From NCBI RefSeq assembly GCF_008831285.2, contig NC_045144.1, positions 2,728,001-2,792,000 of the forward strand: DNA of 64,000 nt. Direction: 5' to 3'. The position numbers were made by a program, and so were the translations under genes. This stretch comes from Nymphaea colorata (taxonomy: Eukaryota > Streptophyta > Magnoliopsida > Nymphaeales > Nymphaeaceae). Of the stretch, positions 1 through 11,497 are shown in pieces (position 1 is the stretch's first letter; each line of letters begins with the position of its first letter). The notes beneath the pieces were generated by a model. The model had not been told where the DNA came from. It did not search any database and was given only the letters and a program-made list of their open reading frames with translations.

Positions 1-1672
1 GACTTACACGATGCATGTGGACTGTTTCCTAGTCCATGCCTAGGCATGGCCTAGGCATGCTTTAACAACATAGCCTATGTTACATAGGTTTAAAGTTAGA
101 GGTTGGGCTCAAGATAAATCAAAACTCTAAGGTGACATAAAAAAGGCTTGATGAGCTGGCCAAAAAAGGCCTCGTGAACTAGTAGAGGCTAAGGGGATGT
201 GGTCTTCAAGGGGAGAGTTGGATAAATTCGAATAGAGTAGAAATAGTTTGAGTTCTAGATTTCTAAGTTGAAAAGATGGGAAAACAAGAAAGGGCTGGGC
301 CTCTAATATGTGGCTTCTTTCTTATTGCAATCCACTATATAGTGATATTTGGCTAAGCAATCCATGCCCAATATAACATTAAATTTTTGAATGTGTGTGG
401 CTATCAAATCTGCATAAATCTATTATTCACCCCAAGAAATAACACATGTAGAATAAACCTCCCCAACTGCCACCATATTTCCTAAGGGAGAGGTAAATGT
501 TAAACATGCATGCAAGGCACTAGGTTTTTAAATTAAACGAGCCATAGCTCTAAGGTATACGAAAGAAGAATTTGACAGTTATGGCCTCCTGAATTGACAT
601 GGCAAAGACTTGGCCTCTACTATGAGTTCATTTTGTCATAAGCTAGTGCGTCCTCAACTGCATAATGTCAAACATGTAGACCTGCTATAACCTGATACAA
701 CTACACCTGAGGCCTAAGAATATGAAGTCTCTGCTCTGCCTCCTATAAGAATAGGACGGTTCCTTCTAATATATTCCAAATGGCCGCACTCATAACCATT
801 GAAATCATTTTTGACATTCACCAAGGTGTCAACATCCACAACTTTCACATGCTGCTATAGATCCAGATGTTCCACAGTCGATCCCTCACCTGAAGCAGCA
901 TAGCAAGGACCTCAAACTGACATTGATATGACCCTTAAGATCACTGAGATTTACTTGCTTCACTTCCATGTATGGTCTTTCATGCGTTAAAACTACATGT
1001 CTCTCGCATAGTCCAATCTTTGTTTGTCATGCAGCCTCTATGAGTTGAGGGAACTTTTGATATTTTGCTATTAGCAATCTTTCTTTGATTCTTCAATTCA
1101 GCCCTTCAAATCTTTAGCATTTCTTTACCTCAACCAGCTTGATATCCGTGAGAAAAGTAGCAAACATGTAACTTTTGCTCATATTCATCTACAATCATGT
1201 TGCCCTGTTATGACTGATTTTTTTTTACTTTCTATATACATTAGAGGTAATACTTTGTTTTGAATTCCCTCAAAAGTCATCCCAAGTGAGAGCACCACAA
1301 TCTACATATCTTCTCTAGACAGCCTTCCACCATGCATCAGCTGGACCACACAACAAAAATATGGAGAAACACAGTTTCTCCTCAACCAATTTTCTGCTTC
1401 AAGGGGGTCACCAGTGCCTGAGAAAGTCTGAGCAATTGTCGAACTTGCTTAAGATATTGCTCGACTATACTTCTTGCATCTGTTGGAGGTGCCCTATGAG
1501 GATCTTGAGGCATCTCAAAAGAAGAACTACTTTGTGGTGCCTCAACCCCATCACCACGTCAACAAGGTAGCATATCCTACAGAATTAGCCATCATAATGA
1601 GTTCCATACCAAACAACTAAGTCTAAATGCATGCATGATAATTCCATTCTAAACCTTGCTTTGATACCAAAT
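1..1672 (-). mobile_element. Decayed Ty3/gypsy gag-protease remnant
   Basis: Read on the minus strand, short in-frame stretches in shifting frames match a plant Ty3/gypsy gag-protease. In coding order they are a GTGDPLEAENW motif near 1400, a GPADAWWKAV-like motif near 1340, LTWDDF near 1290, a degraded zinc knuckle (YECGHLEYIRRNRP, first Cys lost) near 780, and the protease motif VILGMDCLAKYH near 340-380. Many stops and frameshifts separate them, so this is a dead copy. Reverse transcriptase and integrase would lie left of the window. The order fits the primer-binding site at 1655-1669 and an LTR beyond it. Confidence 0.75.
1655..1669 (-). other. Primer-binding site of the gypsy remnant
   Basis: The minus strand reads TTGGTATCAAAGCAAGG here, one mismatch from the usual plant initiator-Met tRNA primer-binding core TGGTATCAGAGC. 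It sits 3-4 bases from TGACA on the minus strand, which fits the CA end of a 5' LTR starting at plus position 1673. The LTR's far end was not located. Confidence 0.6.
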
Positions 1673-2290
1673 TGTCACCCCTAGACTCTAGGAGTGAGAA
1701 GAAGCCTGTAATAACACTACAGTTTCATAATCTAACAGAATTCACAACAAATTTTGAATTTCTAATGCTAACATGGAGCAAACAACTACCAATTTAACTG
1801 TCTTACCTTTACTAAAAAAAAAAAGTTGTTCTCCCTAAATGAGAACTATGCATTCCTCTATATATAATATGGGGTAGATCCAAATGTGTGAAAATGGTCT
1901 TGTTCTATTATATACTGTGGAACTCTAATAGCTAAACCTACACGTGTGCTCTTTTGCTCAACTTAAGCTCATATCTTGCTCCCTTTTAAAACAGAACAAA
2001 TGAACCATGAGCCTTGTAGACCCAGAAAGTAGTCCACAATAAGAAATAAGCTTATTCACAAGAGATCCAATACTGCAGCAAAATAAGCATAAATCATGCA
2101 ACAAAATAACAAATAAGCAAAGTTCAACGGTCATCTCACTTTTGGCTTAATCCTTACACATTTTTCAACTGGTTCTTAGCTATCTTAAATTCATTCGAGT
2201 TAAAAAGGGTATATGGGACTCACAGTAATGAAATTTTTATTCTTAAAATATTCATTTCTTTAGTAATCTTGTGGATAGTAACAACTTTAC
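1673..2290 (-). other. Probable LTR sequence of the gypsy remnant, far end unresolved
   Basis: The stretch begins TGTCACCCC next to the primer-binding site, as the 3' edge of a 5' LTR read on the minus strand should. I found no matching second LTR and could not set the outer border, which may lie beyond the tandem array and the TA tract. No gene is visible in it. Confidence 0.4.
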
Positions 2291-2294
2291 CTCT

Positions 2295-2550
2295 AATTTC
2301 TAGACTACTAAGGAGTGTTAAGAGGTTTAATATGAATATACTTCCAATTTTTAGACTTTGAAGGAGTGTTTGGAAGTTTAGTTTCTACTCACCACCAATT
2401 TCTAGACTCTAAAAAAGTGTTAGGGGGTTTACTTATGAATTCAATTTCAGTTTCTAAACTCCAAAGGAGTGTTATGAAGTGATTCATTTCTTTGCATCTA
2501 ATTTCTAGACTATGTAAGAGTGTTAAGAAGCACAACATATACTTAATTAT
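2295..2550. repeat. Tandem array, about 5 copies of a 51-bp unit
   Basis: The motif AATTTCTAGAC or a close variant recurs at 2295, 2346, 2397, 2449 and 2500, spacing 51, 51, 52 and 51. Each copy is followed by a variant of AAGGAGTGTTAAGAGGTTT. Copies are diverged from each other. The array lies inside probable LTR sequence. Confidence 0.85.
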
Positions 2551-2859
2551 CTCGTCCATTGACAAATACTTTAGCATAGAAGTATTTCAAATAAATTTTA
2601 TTGTTACATAGTTCTTTAGCTTTTGTTTTTTAGCTCTAGGTTCTATTCCATCGCAAAAATCATTACTCATCCTTTATACATACAAGATCATGTCAATAAC
2701 ATTCATTAAGCTCAAACACAACAAATTATGCGTGTCTTAAATAAAATCTGCTCAGGACAAAAAGAATAAAAGAAAACTTTCCTGCTCCGTAGGGCATCCA
2801 AACACACCTTCGTTTGTGCCTACGGATATTGATTCATTAGGTATGTGAAACAAATGTAA

Positions 2860-2860
<1 letters not shown>

Positions 2861-2943
<83 letters not shown>
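2861..2943. repeat. (TA)n microsatellite
   Basis: About 83 bases of uninterrupted TA dinucleotide, roughly 41 units. Apparent reading frames through it are artefacts of the repeat. Confidence 0.98.
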
Positions 2944-2947
<4 letters not shown>

Positions 2948-3029
2948 GCTCCCTCTCTCCCCAAATCTATACTACAACTCATGGAGTTGTTCTCTTCTAA
3001 TATTTTACAAAAATTTATCAAAACAGTCA

Positions 3030-4830
3030 CTCATTAATCTAAGCACAAAAGCTTTGTTATCATCAAAGAGAGCAAACAACAAAAATCACATATCCTAAAA
3101 TCTTTACTCATATTAAAAAATGACAATCTCAATCAAAAACTATAAATTAAGTATTCTAATATGCTATTTTACTGAGATAAACCCAAAAAATTCATAAGAG
3201 ACGGCGTGAAGGAATCACATTAGCATTTTTTTTTTACTTCAAACCCTAACTCTCCCTCTTCTCCTCTCCTCCTCTATTTCTTTCTCTCATTTTCCTGTTT
3301 CTCTCCCTCTCCCCCTTTTCTCCTTCCATTCTCCCTTCCTCCTCATGTTCCTCATGCTTCTTCACTCCCTTCTTCCTCCAACCTCTATCACTCTTGGTGC
3401 TTAGAGGAACAGAAAACGAAAGAGGGTAGACCGGGTGCAATTTCCCCCAAATAAGAATTCTTTTCTAAAAAAATTGATCCATCTAGTTTACGAAACTTTC
3501 ACTATTCCTTGTAAAAATTTTGTTCTTCTCAAAACGGGTCCTTCCCAAAGATTTCAGGCATAATAGTTCCCCTTCCAATTAATGCTTAAGGAGACATAGG
3601 GTTCTCCCATAAGATCTGTATTCATGGCATTGAATTAGTTGTCCGATATTTACCAAATAATAAGATGGAAAAACATAGCCTGAGCATGATAATAACCTAG
3701 TTGAAGATAGACATGGCTTGGTCATAGTTAACTTCATTCACCTGTAACAAGATATTATTACCTTACTTTTTCATTTGGATAGAAATCAAAGAATCAAGGA
3801 TGTGAATGGCTTTGGACAAATCCCAGGCAGCACAGGCCTCGAGTAGCGTCTGGCTCTTGGAATCAGACACTGTCATCAATCGCATACAGATTTATACCGG
3901 AGCTAGGGTTAATCCTCAATTTGGGCCTTACCTCTCCCTATGAATCTTCTTGTTGGTCATCTGTTTGGGGTAAAGAGTGAGAGAAGAGAGAGGGGGAGAA
4001 GATGAAGTGAGTTGGTGGAGTAGGGCAGAAGGCAGAGATCGCTTCCTTTTGTAACCTTTTTCTTTAGTTTTCTCTCTTCCCCACCTCTCTTTTTCTTGTG
4101 AATGTTTCATCCAAATCTTTAGAAAAATCCTTTTCTTTTGTTGAATTGAGAATCTTGATGTTGCTCACACGAAACTCTGATGACAATATGAAAAACTTCT
4201 CACCTTTTAGCGGGCATTTGATTGACCATGATTTTAAATCCTCACATATATGGACTTAATAAGATCAGATCATCCTTCCTCTTTTCATGAATCAGAACTT
4301 TTCTCGATGAAAAGATATAAAGAAAATGATTGCATTCCGGTCTAACGCCCTTATCAGTTTGATTGGTGAACCATAAATTTTATTGTTGATCTTTTACCAC
4401 AACAACAAAAAAAATGTCGGATCAAATTCATGGATCTGAAGTAAACAAATGTCGTAGTTTAATTTTCCTATCTGGCTATCGGAGTTCTTAATAAATTATT
4501 GTTTTGCTTCTATTCTTGTCTTGCCTTTTGACAAGAACACCAATATATGCACTCATATTAAACATCACAAAAGTTTCCTATTTTAATATGCAATTGTGTC
4601 TGTCATATCGCATGTATTAGAGGAGCAATTTTCTCTCTTTTTTCAAATATTTAAAATTCAGGGAGTAAAGAGAAAAATTATCCCTAACTGTTAGTTTATA
4701 CCAAAATCTAACATTATATCATTGGTTTATGTTTGTGTTGATTTTAGATATCACCCAATACAACAAGCTATAATATCGAAGCCAGCATGTACAGACACTC
4801 AACCTTATTTTGAACTTGACTTTGGGATGG
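3030..4830. other. No recognisable gene; pyrimidine-rich tract
   Basis: I see no protein family or RNA gene here. A CT-rich tract at about 3250-3400 gives a low-complexity Arg/Glu-rich antisense frame with no family signature. The rest is AT-rich and unassigned. Confidence 0.6.
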
Positions 4831-4889
4831 TTTTTACCAAATCTTATAATTATATAAGAACAGTCCCAAACCTTTATTTATTGACAAAC

Positions 4890-5082
4890 CTTGGATTAAC
4901 AGCGACCTGTCAAACTTAACTGCATAAGCTTCATCCAAATAAGAATCTCCTACATCAACTAAGTGTCGTGCACTCACAGTTTGCAGTTCAAGGAAGTAGC
5001 ATCCATAAGAATTGAATTGACGATGTCCCTTCACTGTTCCGCCAGTCCAATCAGCTATGTTGCACTCCTCAAAACAAGTCAC
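4890..5082 (-). pseudogene. Unidentified coding-like segment, copy 1
   Basis: The minus strand carries an open frame with protein-like composition, including the stretch GCYFLELQTVSARHLVDVGD and then SYLDEAYAVKF. The frame stays open upstream to about 5110. A second, decayed copy lies at 9240-9420 on the same strand. I do not recognise the family and saw no clear splice sites. It could be an exon of a host gene, a gene fragment or part of a transposon-encoded protein. Having two copies in one window, one clearly broken, favours a mobile or duplicated fragment. Confidence 0.4.
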
Positions 5083-5109
5083 GACATTCTTAAGGAGTGC
5101 AAAGATATC

Positions 5110-7850
5110 TAAGAACTTGTATACATTTCAAATAAGAGTATGAAAGGAATTTAAAATCTTATACACATGTTCAAATAAAATCATTTAATTAGAGTAACCA
5201 TAGAGTTCATTTAATTTAAAAAGATCTAAACGAATGATGTAACAGAACCTACCTATCTCCAACTCCAATCTGCTTCTGAATCTTGATCAACCTAATTCTA
5301 AAGTTTCAAGAAATTAATCACTTCTTCTTAAAACCTGAATATCAATTACTGAATAAAATTATTAATTATAACAATGGGCCTGGCTGGAATTCATTATGTT
5401 ATATACTGAAATTCTCATTTCAATTTGTTTAAAACCTTTATTTGACTAAAAGATTAATAATAAAAAGGGGTCTGAATTTGAAAAGGGACCCGAGAATTAC
5501 TCTCCTTTCAAGTGATAAAGTAACGTATACTAATTGCCAATGAGCAATAAATTTTAAACTTCAGAGTTGAGCCCTCGAGTTTGATCTTTTATCCTGGAGT
5601 GATGTAATGGAACAACTATTATTTTTCTATTACTCTTATTATCTTTTGCTATCAAATCTTAACTTGACTTGAAAAATGGCAGCGACATATCGATGACAAA
5701 CAAAATTGAACACAAAAACAAAGGGTCATACGAGGAAGGAGAGAGACTTGAAAGAAGCTCACTGTTATATAAGCCCCGTCGAAGAAAAACTCATCAGAAA
5801 GTTTTCAATGTTAGTAGGGAAAATGATAACTGCAGATACATGTCTGCATTTTTGTTGTCAGTGCTTCCTTGAATCAATATGGTGGTGGTTGCAAGCAATA
5901 TATTGTACTAAAAAAAGAAAACGAAGAAAAAGCAAGTCTGCAAAGAAAAAGTTTGGTTTACGAAGCCTGCGTAGCCTAGGTCATATTTTACTCACTATTG
6001 GTGCCAAATAACTTGTATAAGAATAAAGACGCCAATGGATCGAGTTTGAACGGGATGTACATTTACCATATCTTTGAATGTTAAAGAAAAGTTTAAACCA
6101 TGTGTAAATCTGATTTTTAAATTCATACATTAAATTGGATCTTAACCCAAGTTTTTTTTATTTGAATATGAACCTGAATTTCAAATAGGTCGAGATTTTA
6201 AATACACAACTGAATCTAAATCATAATAGCGGTACAGTTTCTAAATCCATACCGGTGAAATAGACCACCCCTGTATTCCATTGAGAGTACTTATCACTGC
6301 TGCGAAATTTAACATGACTCTACACTCCCCCAGCGTCACGTTCTGGCCCGACTGCTTCCATCCTCAACTGCTCTGCCAGCAACGGCCACAGTCTATTCCA
6401 GCAGAAGACGCCAATTTGTCAATTTTGCTTCAGACCTAAGCAGTTTGCAATTCGTGAGCTCCTTACAACCCAAGTGCATTTCATTTATTATTGTGTATCT
6501 TTCATCAACGTCCTTGATTTACATTATTATTGCATCTATGACACCAACATCCTTCCCTGGACCTAGATGATGACCAATGTACGTTGATTTTCAGATCCTA
6601 AAGATTTCGTGGAAAAAGAATCTATCAACTTAGTACATATTCTCTATAATTAGATTACGTAAACACGTCATGGTAACACCAGGAACTACATAAACAGTAC
6701 TATTTGCACGTGGATCAGCAACTGTTCCAAGAAAACCAGAAGTTCTTGACCTACACGTTACGTGATATGCATCTAATAACAATAACTTGGATGTTTTATT
6801 AACAAAACATTAAGAACTTTGTTAATCAAATCATTTATTTGTCAGTAAATGTATGGCTCTAACAGAACAGGCATGGAAGCAGAAAATAAATATACTTGCA
6901 CAATAGCAAACGAGCCTACCAAAAGTTCTTGGATCAAGATAAAGCAAAAATATGGAAATTTGTCAACCACTGGCGGACAACCATGTCAAGGAGTCAGGAG
7001 AGTAAGTGAAAAAGTAACGACAGGGCTGCTTGTAAATGTCCACACCCGAAGTCATTTGAAAAACAGCCCTCCTAATGGGAAAAAATTTGTGGAGACATCA
7101 GCGTAGATAATGGAAATAAACTTCTAACTTCAAAAGTTTACAAAGTAAGTTGGTGAAGGCTAGAAAAAACAAATCCTCTTTTCCAGACATCTCACAACAA
7201 TTTCAGTGAGAACTTCCCCACTTCCCACATTCTTTTTTATTTTCTGAAAAAAAAAAAAGGAATCTCAAGAAAAAAGAATCTCAAGAAAATTTTGGCAACT
7301 AGATTGTATATGAAATACCTAAGAGTATGAGAACATGTAAACGCTAACGGGAAAAAAAGAACATTTTATTGAGCTAACGTCGTAGATATTAAAAGTTCAG
7401 AATTTTTGAAATATTTTAGCGAATAATTGTCACAAATAATGGATGTCTTTTCAAAATATCACGTTAGAAATGGTGACATAAGAGCGAAGGCATGAATTCA
7501 ATTACGGTAGTGCGTAAATATTACCAAAAGGAAAATTCATCAAAATATGTGTTTTTACAGTGATATTTTCAGTATTTCTCCCAAAAAATAGAAATATTTT
7601 AGAGTTGGACAAAATATGAGTGTATCCATGGCTGATCTAAACGTTAGTCTAGATAATGATAAAAGTTAGCATGGTGATCACCAACTATTTCCTAAGAGTA
7701 ATAACAAAATGATGCATCAAAAGTTGTTGATCATATCCATTAAGACAGTTACAGCAGCCTTCAGCTGATCATACCTGGCAATTCCCCGTGATAATCAAAA
7801 GCCTAAGCTTATTGACTTTGTTTTTGAAACAGCTGTACAAGAACCATGGC
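5110..7850. other. No recognisable gene
   Basis: AT-rich sequence with short frames only. A stretch at about 6049-6277 starts GGGATGTACA and ends ACCACCCCTG, which resembles hAT-type element ends, but I found no target duplication and do not call an element. Confidence 0.55.
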
Positions 7851-7855
7851 AAGGC

Positions 7856-8067
7856 AAGGGCGGATTGAAGGGGGGCCCGGCCCAGCAGGGGGCTTGGTCT
7901 CCCTCAGATTTTAAAAACTTCAAAAATTTATATGTAAATCTAGAAACAATCACTTTAATATATATAAAAATTTTGAAATTTTCTATTTCAGTCTCTGTTA
8001 AGAGATTTTGAAATTATAGTTTGGCCCGTGCCACAAAAAATTCCTAGTTCTACTTCTGTGGTGAGGG
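7856..8067 (+). mobile_element. MITE-like repeat, copy 1
   Basis: Opens with AAGGGCGGATTGAAGGGGGG, has an AT-rich core, and closes with a degraded CTTCTACTTCTGTGGTG. That is the CAGGGGCGGA...TCCGCCACTG layout of a common plant non-autonomous DNA element. It shares the order of blocks with 62448-62645: a GC-rich head, a TTTAAAATTT core, ATTTTGAAATTATA and AAAAATT. No intact target duplication was found. Confidence 0.5.
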
Positions 8068-9187
8068 CATCATAATATTTACAATGGCGAGAACAATCAC
8101 CTGTATATATTCTTCTGGTGGACAATACTGGCGACTTCATCACCTGTGGAACCGAGCTGCATCGGTGAACTAAGGTGTAGTGTTCTCGTTCTTCTCTGCC
8201 TCACTTGATGCTTCTGACAGGACGGTTCTTCTTTATTCTTTATGCGGCACGCCAAATGCATTGTCGAGTGCGGCGCCGGTGAAGAAGTGTATGGCCCTCC
8301 TTGGTAGGGTTGGACTTCATCAACGCTGTACTCAATGATGCATTTGGTTCCTGGATCCTATATATATATATATATATACAACTTTCTTCGTCTCCATGTG
8401 TTAATGTGTTTGGCCCATGTGTAAGAACTTCACTCTTCAACCGATAGATCATACATACCCCACCCAACTACCATACTCTGCACAAACCTTCTTGTGGATG
8501 TTGCAGCAATGCCTGAATTTCGATTTCTAAGAGACACAGTGATTTGGCTCAGAATTCAGGCTCTGACCCCCAAATTCAGGACAAACCCTAATGCAATTGT
8601 CAACAGATGCCAAGAAGCTCACAGTTTCAGCTTTTCTTCTTCGTTGCCAAACACTCTAAACCGTTCTCTTCACCTTCTTCATCCACCTCGCCAAATTTGC
8701 TAGGGCATGCTTTATTCTCAAGTTCAATCCCCCAAAAGCGCCGGTTTGGGGAATCAACTCCGAAGTTCTGGCAAAAACTGGGTTTTTGACGTTTCCCAAA
8801 CTTAGGTTAAACCCCATTCCAGAGGCAAAACCATGCACCATGGCATCCAAACATAAATGAAAAGTAGCAGTGGAATATCTCAACATCTCTACCCCTTTTG
8901 TTCTATCTACCTACGAGGTGGAAAAATTTGCCGAGGTGGAAAAAATTTGGGTCATTGCTTTAATACCCCTTGAGAAATTTGGCATAAACTTGTGAGCTAA
9001 AATCACCAACAATCCGGCCTTAATTAAAGAAAGGGAGGGGAAAAAATATGAAAGATAACTCAAACTCTAAGCATTCCACATGAAATAGGACCACTTGTTT
9101 GACATGCACACATGAAATATTTCTCAAAAACACCTTGCCATTGAGAAAAACCATAAGCTTGCAAAACTAAAAACTTGACCATTTTTC
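8068..9187. other. No recognisable gene; short TA tract
   Basis: Contains an about 20-bp TA run at 8360-8380. Several overlapping short frames exist on both strands, but none resembles a known family. Confidence 0.5.
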
Positions 9188-9239
9188 TTAAGGGAAGCTG
9201 GTAGCAGAGTAATGGTCCACATTTAGGTTGAATCTACAC

Positions 9240-9420
9240 TTTATTGAGTTATACATAACTGGGGTGTTATGTAATTGGAATAAAGAGTCAAACTCATGAA
9301 AGTCTAGATGCCCATCAACTACAGTATCACACATCCATGGTTTGCATTTCAAAGAAATAACATCCATGCAAATCAAACTGATGAACATTCACTAGCCTGC
9401 TAGTCCGACTAGCTATGCTA
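9240..9420 (-). pseudogene. Unidentified coding-like segment, copy 2 (decayed)
   Basis: The minus strand aligns with 4890-5082. Shared blocks include ATAGCT, CATGGATG, TTGAAATGCAAAC (copy 1 TTGAACTGCAAAC) and a tract ending GTAGTTGATG. In the corresponding frame it reads FDLHGCYFFEMQTMDV and is then broken by stops. The duplication looks old. The family is unidentified. Confidence 0.45.
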
Positions 9421-9847
9421 TGCTATATCATTCAGGGCGATTGACGACATCAAAAAGATGTAGCGACAATAACTAGTGAAGGGCTTCAATTTGTAAGCTG
9501 GAAAATATTTTCTGCATCAAACCCGCTGGAGGAGGTCTCCCATCTTTCTTAATAATCGTATGCAGAAAACGAAGTATGTACAAAATTTTGAACCATTTAC
9601 AATAAAGGTAGGAAAACAAAAACTTCCAGAAGAAAGCTATGAGGGTCGCAGCAGGGACTGGTACGGATATAGCGAGCAACTTACTGAATCCCGTGAAGGA
9701 AGTTACACATACTTAGAGTTTCCTATCAGTCTATCTTTTAAGCATTGAAACCGACGTTTCTTGCAGGTGATAGGTAAAGATATCCAGGCATGAAGTTTCA
9801 CAATGTAAATTACAGCCTTTCAGTTTATAGAAAAGGAAAAAATCGAC

Positions 9848-10441
9848 TGTCGGCAAAGGCTTCTTCCAATTCCTATAATCTATCGATGAGACAAATGGCG
9901 AAAAAGACATCCTCACTTTAGAACTATGTTCGTGTTAAAGTATTAGTCTCATCAATTATACTCAACAACATCCATGCGTTTTCACCTTCCAAATTCGGAA
10001 ACTTTTCCATTAATATCTGAATTAGATCATTTTGTTTTACCCAATTTAAAGAGTTAAGCAAGGAAAAACTAGGGTACTCTAAAGTTGGAAACAGTTCTTG
10101 TTTTCAGGAAAGGAAAATGGTAATTGTCACCAACTAAATTTCATAAGAAAAGAGATTTCTTTCCAACTCCTAGAATCTATCGATGAAACAAATGACGGAA
10201 AAGACATCCTCACTTTCAACCATGTTCCTGTTGAAGTTTTAGTCTCGTCAATTATGTTCAACAACATCCATGCGTTTTTACCTTCCAAATTCCGAAGCTT
10301 TTCCATTAATATCTGAATTAGATAATTTTATTTTATCAGATTTAAAGAATTAAGCAAGGAAAAACTAGATGTACTCCAAAGTTGGAAACAGTTCTTATTT
10401 TTAGGAAAGGAAAATGGTACTCATCACCAACTAAAGTTCAT
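9848..10441. repeat. Tandem duplication, 297-bp unit, two copies
   Basis: Blocks in 9848-10144 recur 297 bp downstream in 10145-10441. Examples are AAGACATCCTCACTTT at 9904 and 10201, and GTTGGAAACAGTTCTT at 10084 and 10381. Copies are roughly 85% identical by eye. No coding potential is evident. Confidence 0.85.
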
Positions 10442-11396
10442 AAGAATTAATCGTTAAGAGATCTGTTCAATTAATCACCATATCACCGGATTGCCGTGTT
10501 TTCTTCTACTATCACCATCACAATGGGTATGCTATCAAAAGTAGGTTAGTACAAGAACATGTTTTTTTTTTTTTTTAATGGACTTATCCTAAAGGTAATA
10601 TCTCTGTTCTAATATTACAAACTTCTTTTAGCAAAATTAGTTAAGGTAATGAACAGAATAAAATAATTTACTTAAAATGACCTATCTGACCTTATCAATA
10701 GGCTGACCCTGCAACAGCTATTCATTAAACAAAAAGACACTATTAGATGTGAGACCTCGAATTCAAATCCAAGCGTTGTCCTCACTTAGCTTCTTTGACT
10801 AGAAAAAGGTGAATTTGAAAAAAGAAAAGAAAAAGCAAGACTTCAATATGCACTGCAGAAAAGAAAGTGTAAATCAGTGCAACCACGACATTGTAGGTGC
10901 TTGTGATGGGGACGGTTCCCACATTAGTAATGGGTGGCATAGCCCTTTGCATAATTCTGCTGGAGCCTATCGGCTTGGGCTACATGGAAAGTGGCACACG
11001 TGGAATTTGGATTCTCAATTGACTCAGTCAAAGCCAACTTGCTGCACCTTGAATTTGTATGACTATAATTTTGAAAGAAACTCCAAATTTTGTCTTTACA
11101 ATGTTTACCAGCAAAATGTTGGTGCAATTACACCGACCAAGCCCAATAGCCACTAAACTACAACCGGGGTTCAAACTCAGCAATAACCATTCGATAAACT
11201 TTAGTCCCCCACTAGAACTTTGACAAGTATAGCATTCACGCTTCGACCGAGTAAATGAAACACAATCACCATATCTAACAGGGGATGTAAGTTGCAAGAA
11301 CTGACGTAGGCAGATGTTTCCCAATCCTTTAGCAGTATAGAACATCACATAGATGGAGATCAGCTGATGCAGAAGGCATAAATTAAATGAACCTCT
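10442..11396. other. Downstream of UMP1; no gene seen
   Basis: Should contain the UMP1 3' UTR and polyadenylation site at its upper end. A stretch at 10745-10775 (CCTCGAATTCAAATCC) resembles an internal polymerase III box B, but no paired box A was convincing. Confidence 0.5.
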
Positions 11397-11497
11397 TCAG
11401 ATAAAACTAGAGTAAGCTGGCCCCTTCGATAAACCAAGCCGGACTTCCATTCCATGATGCATGTCCACTGGCCGGAAAGTTTCTGATTCAAGTGGAT
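11397..11497 (-). CDS. UMP1: UMP1 coding exon 4 with stop
   Basis: Acceptor TTTTTTGGTACAG ends at 11498. The first two bases complete an Asp codon. Translation includes FRPVDMHHGMEVRLGLSKGP and ends at TGA (11397-11399). Below it, at 11160-11396, I see no clear AATAAA signal. Confidence 0.93.

Noticed and set aside
34-49. 16-bp perfect palindrome CCATGCCTAGGCATGG as a regulatory site
   Set aside because: Single, short, within decayed gypsy sequence, and with no neighbouring promoter features.
2752-3030. Tyr/Ile-repeat frames here and at 53931-54280
   Set aside because: Translations of TA/AT microsatellites with no protein signature.
3246-3440. Arg/Glu-rich frames at 3246-3440 and 3928-4110
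   Set aside because: Low-complexity pyrimidine tracts read on the opposite strand; no family match.
6049-6277. hAT-type MITE with GGGATGTACA/ACCACCCCTG ends
   Set aside because: The ends match each other only weakly and no target duplication was found.
10730-10800. Possible tRNA-derived SINE (box B-like CCTCGAATTCAAATCC)
   Set aside because: No paired box A at the right spacing, no tail and no target duplication.
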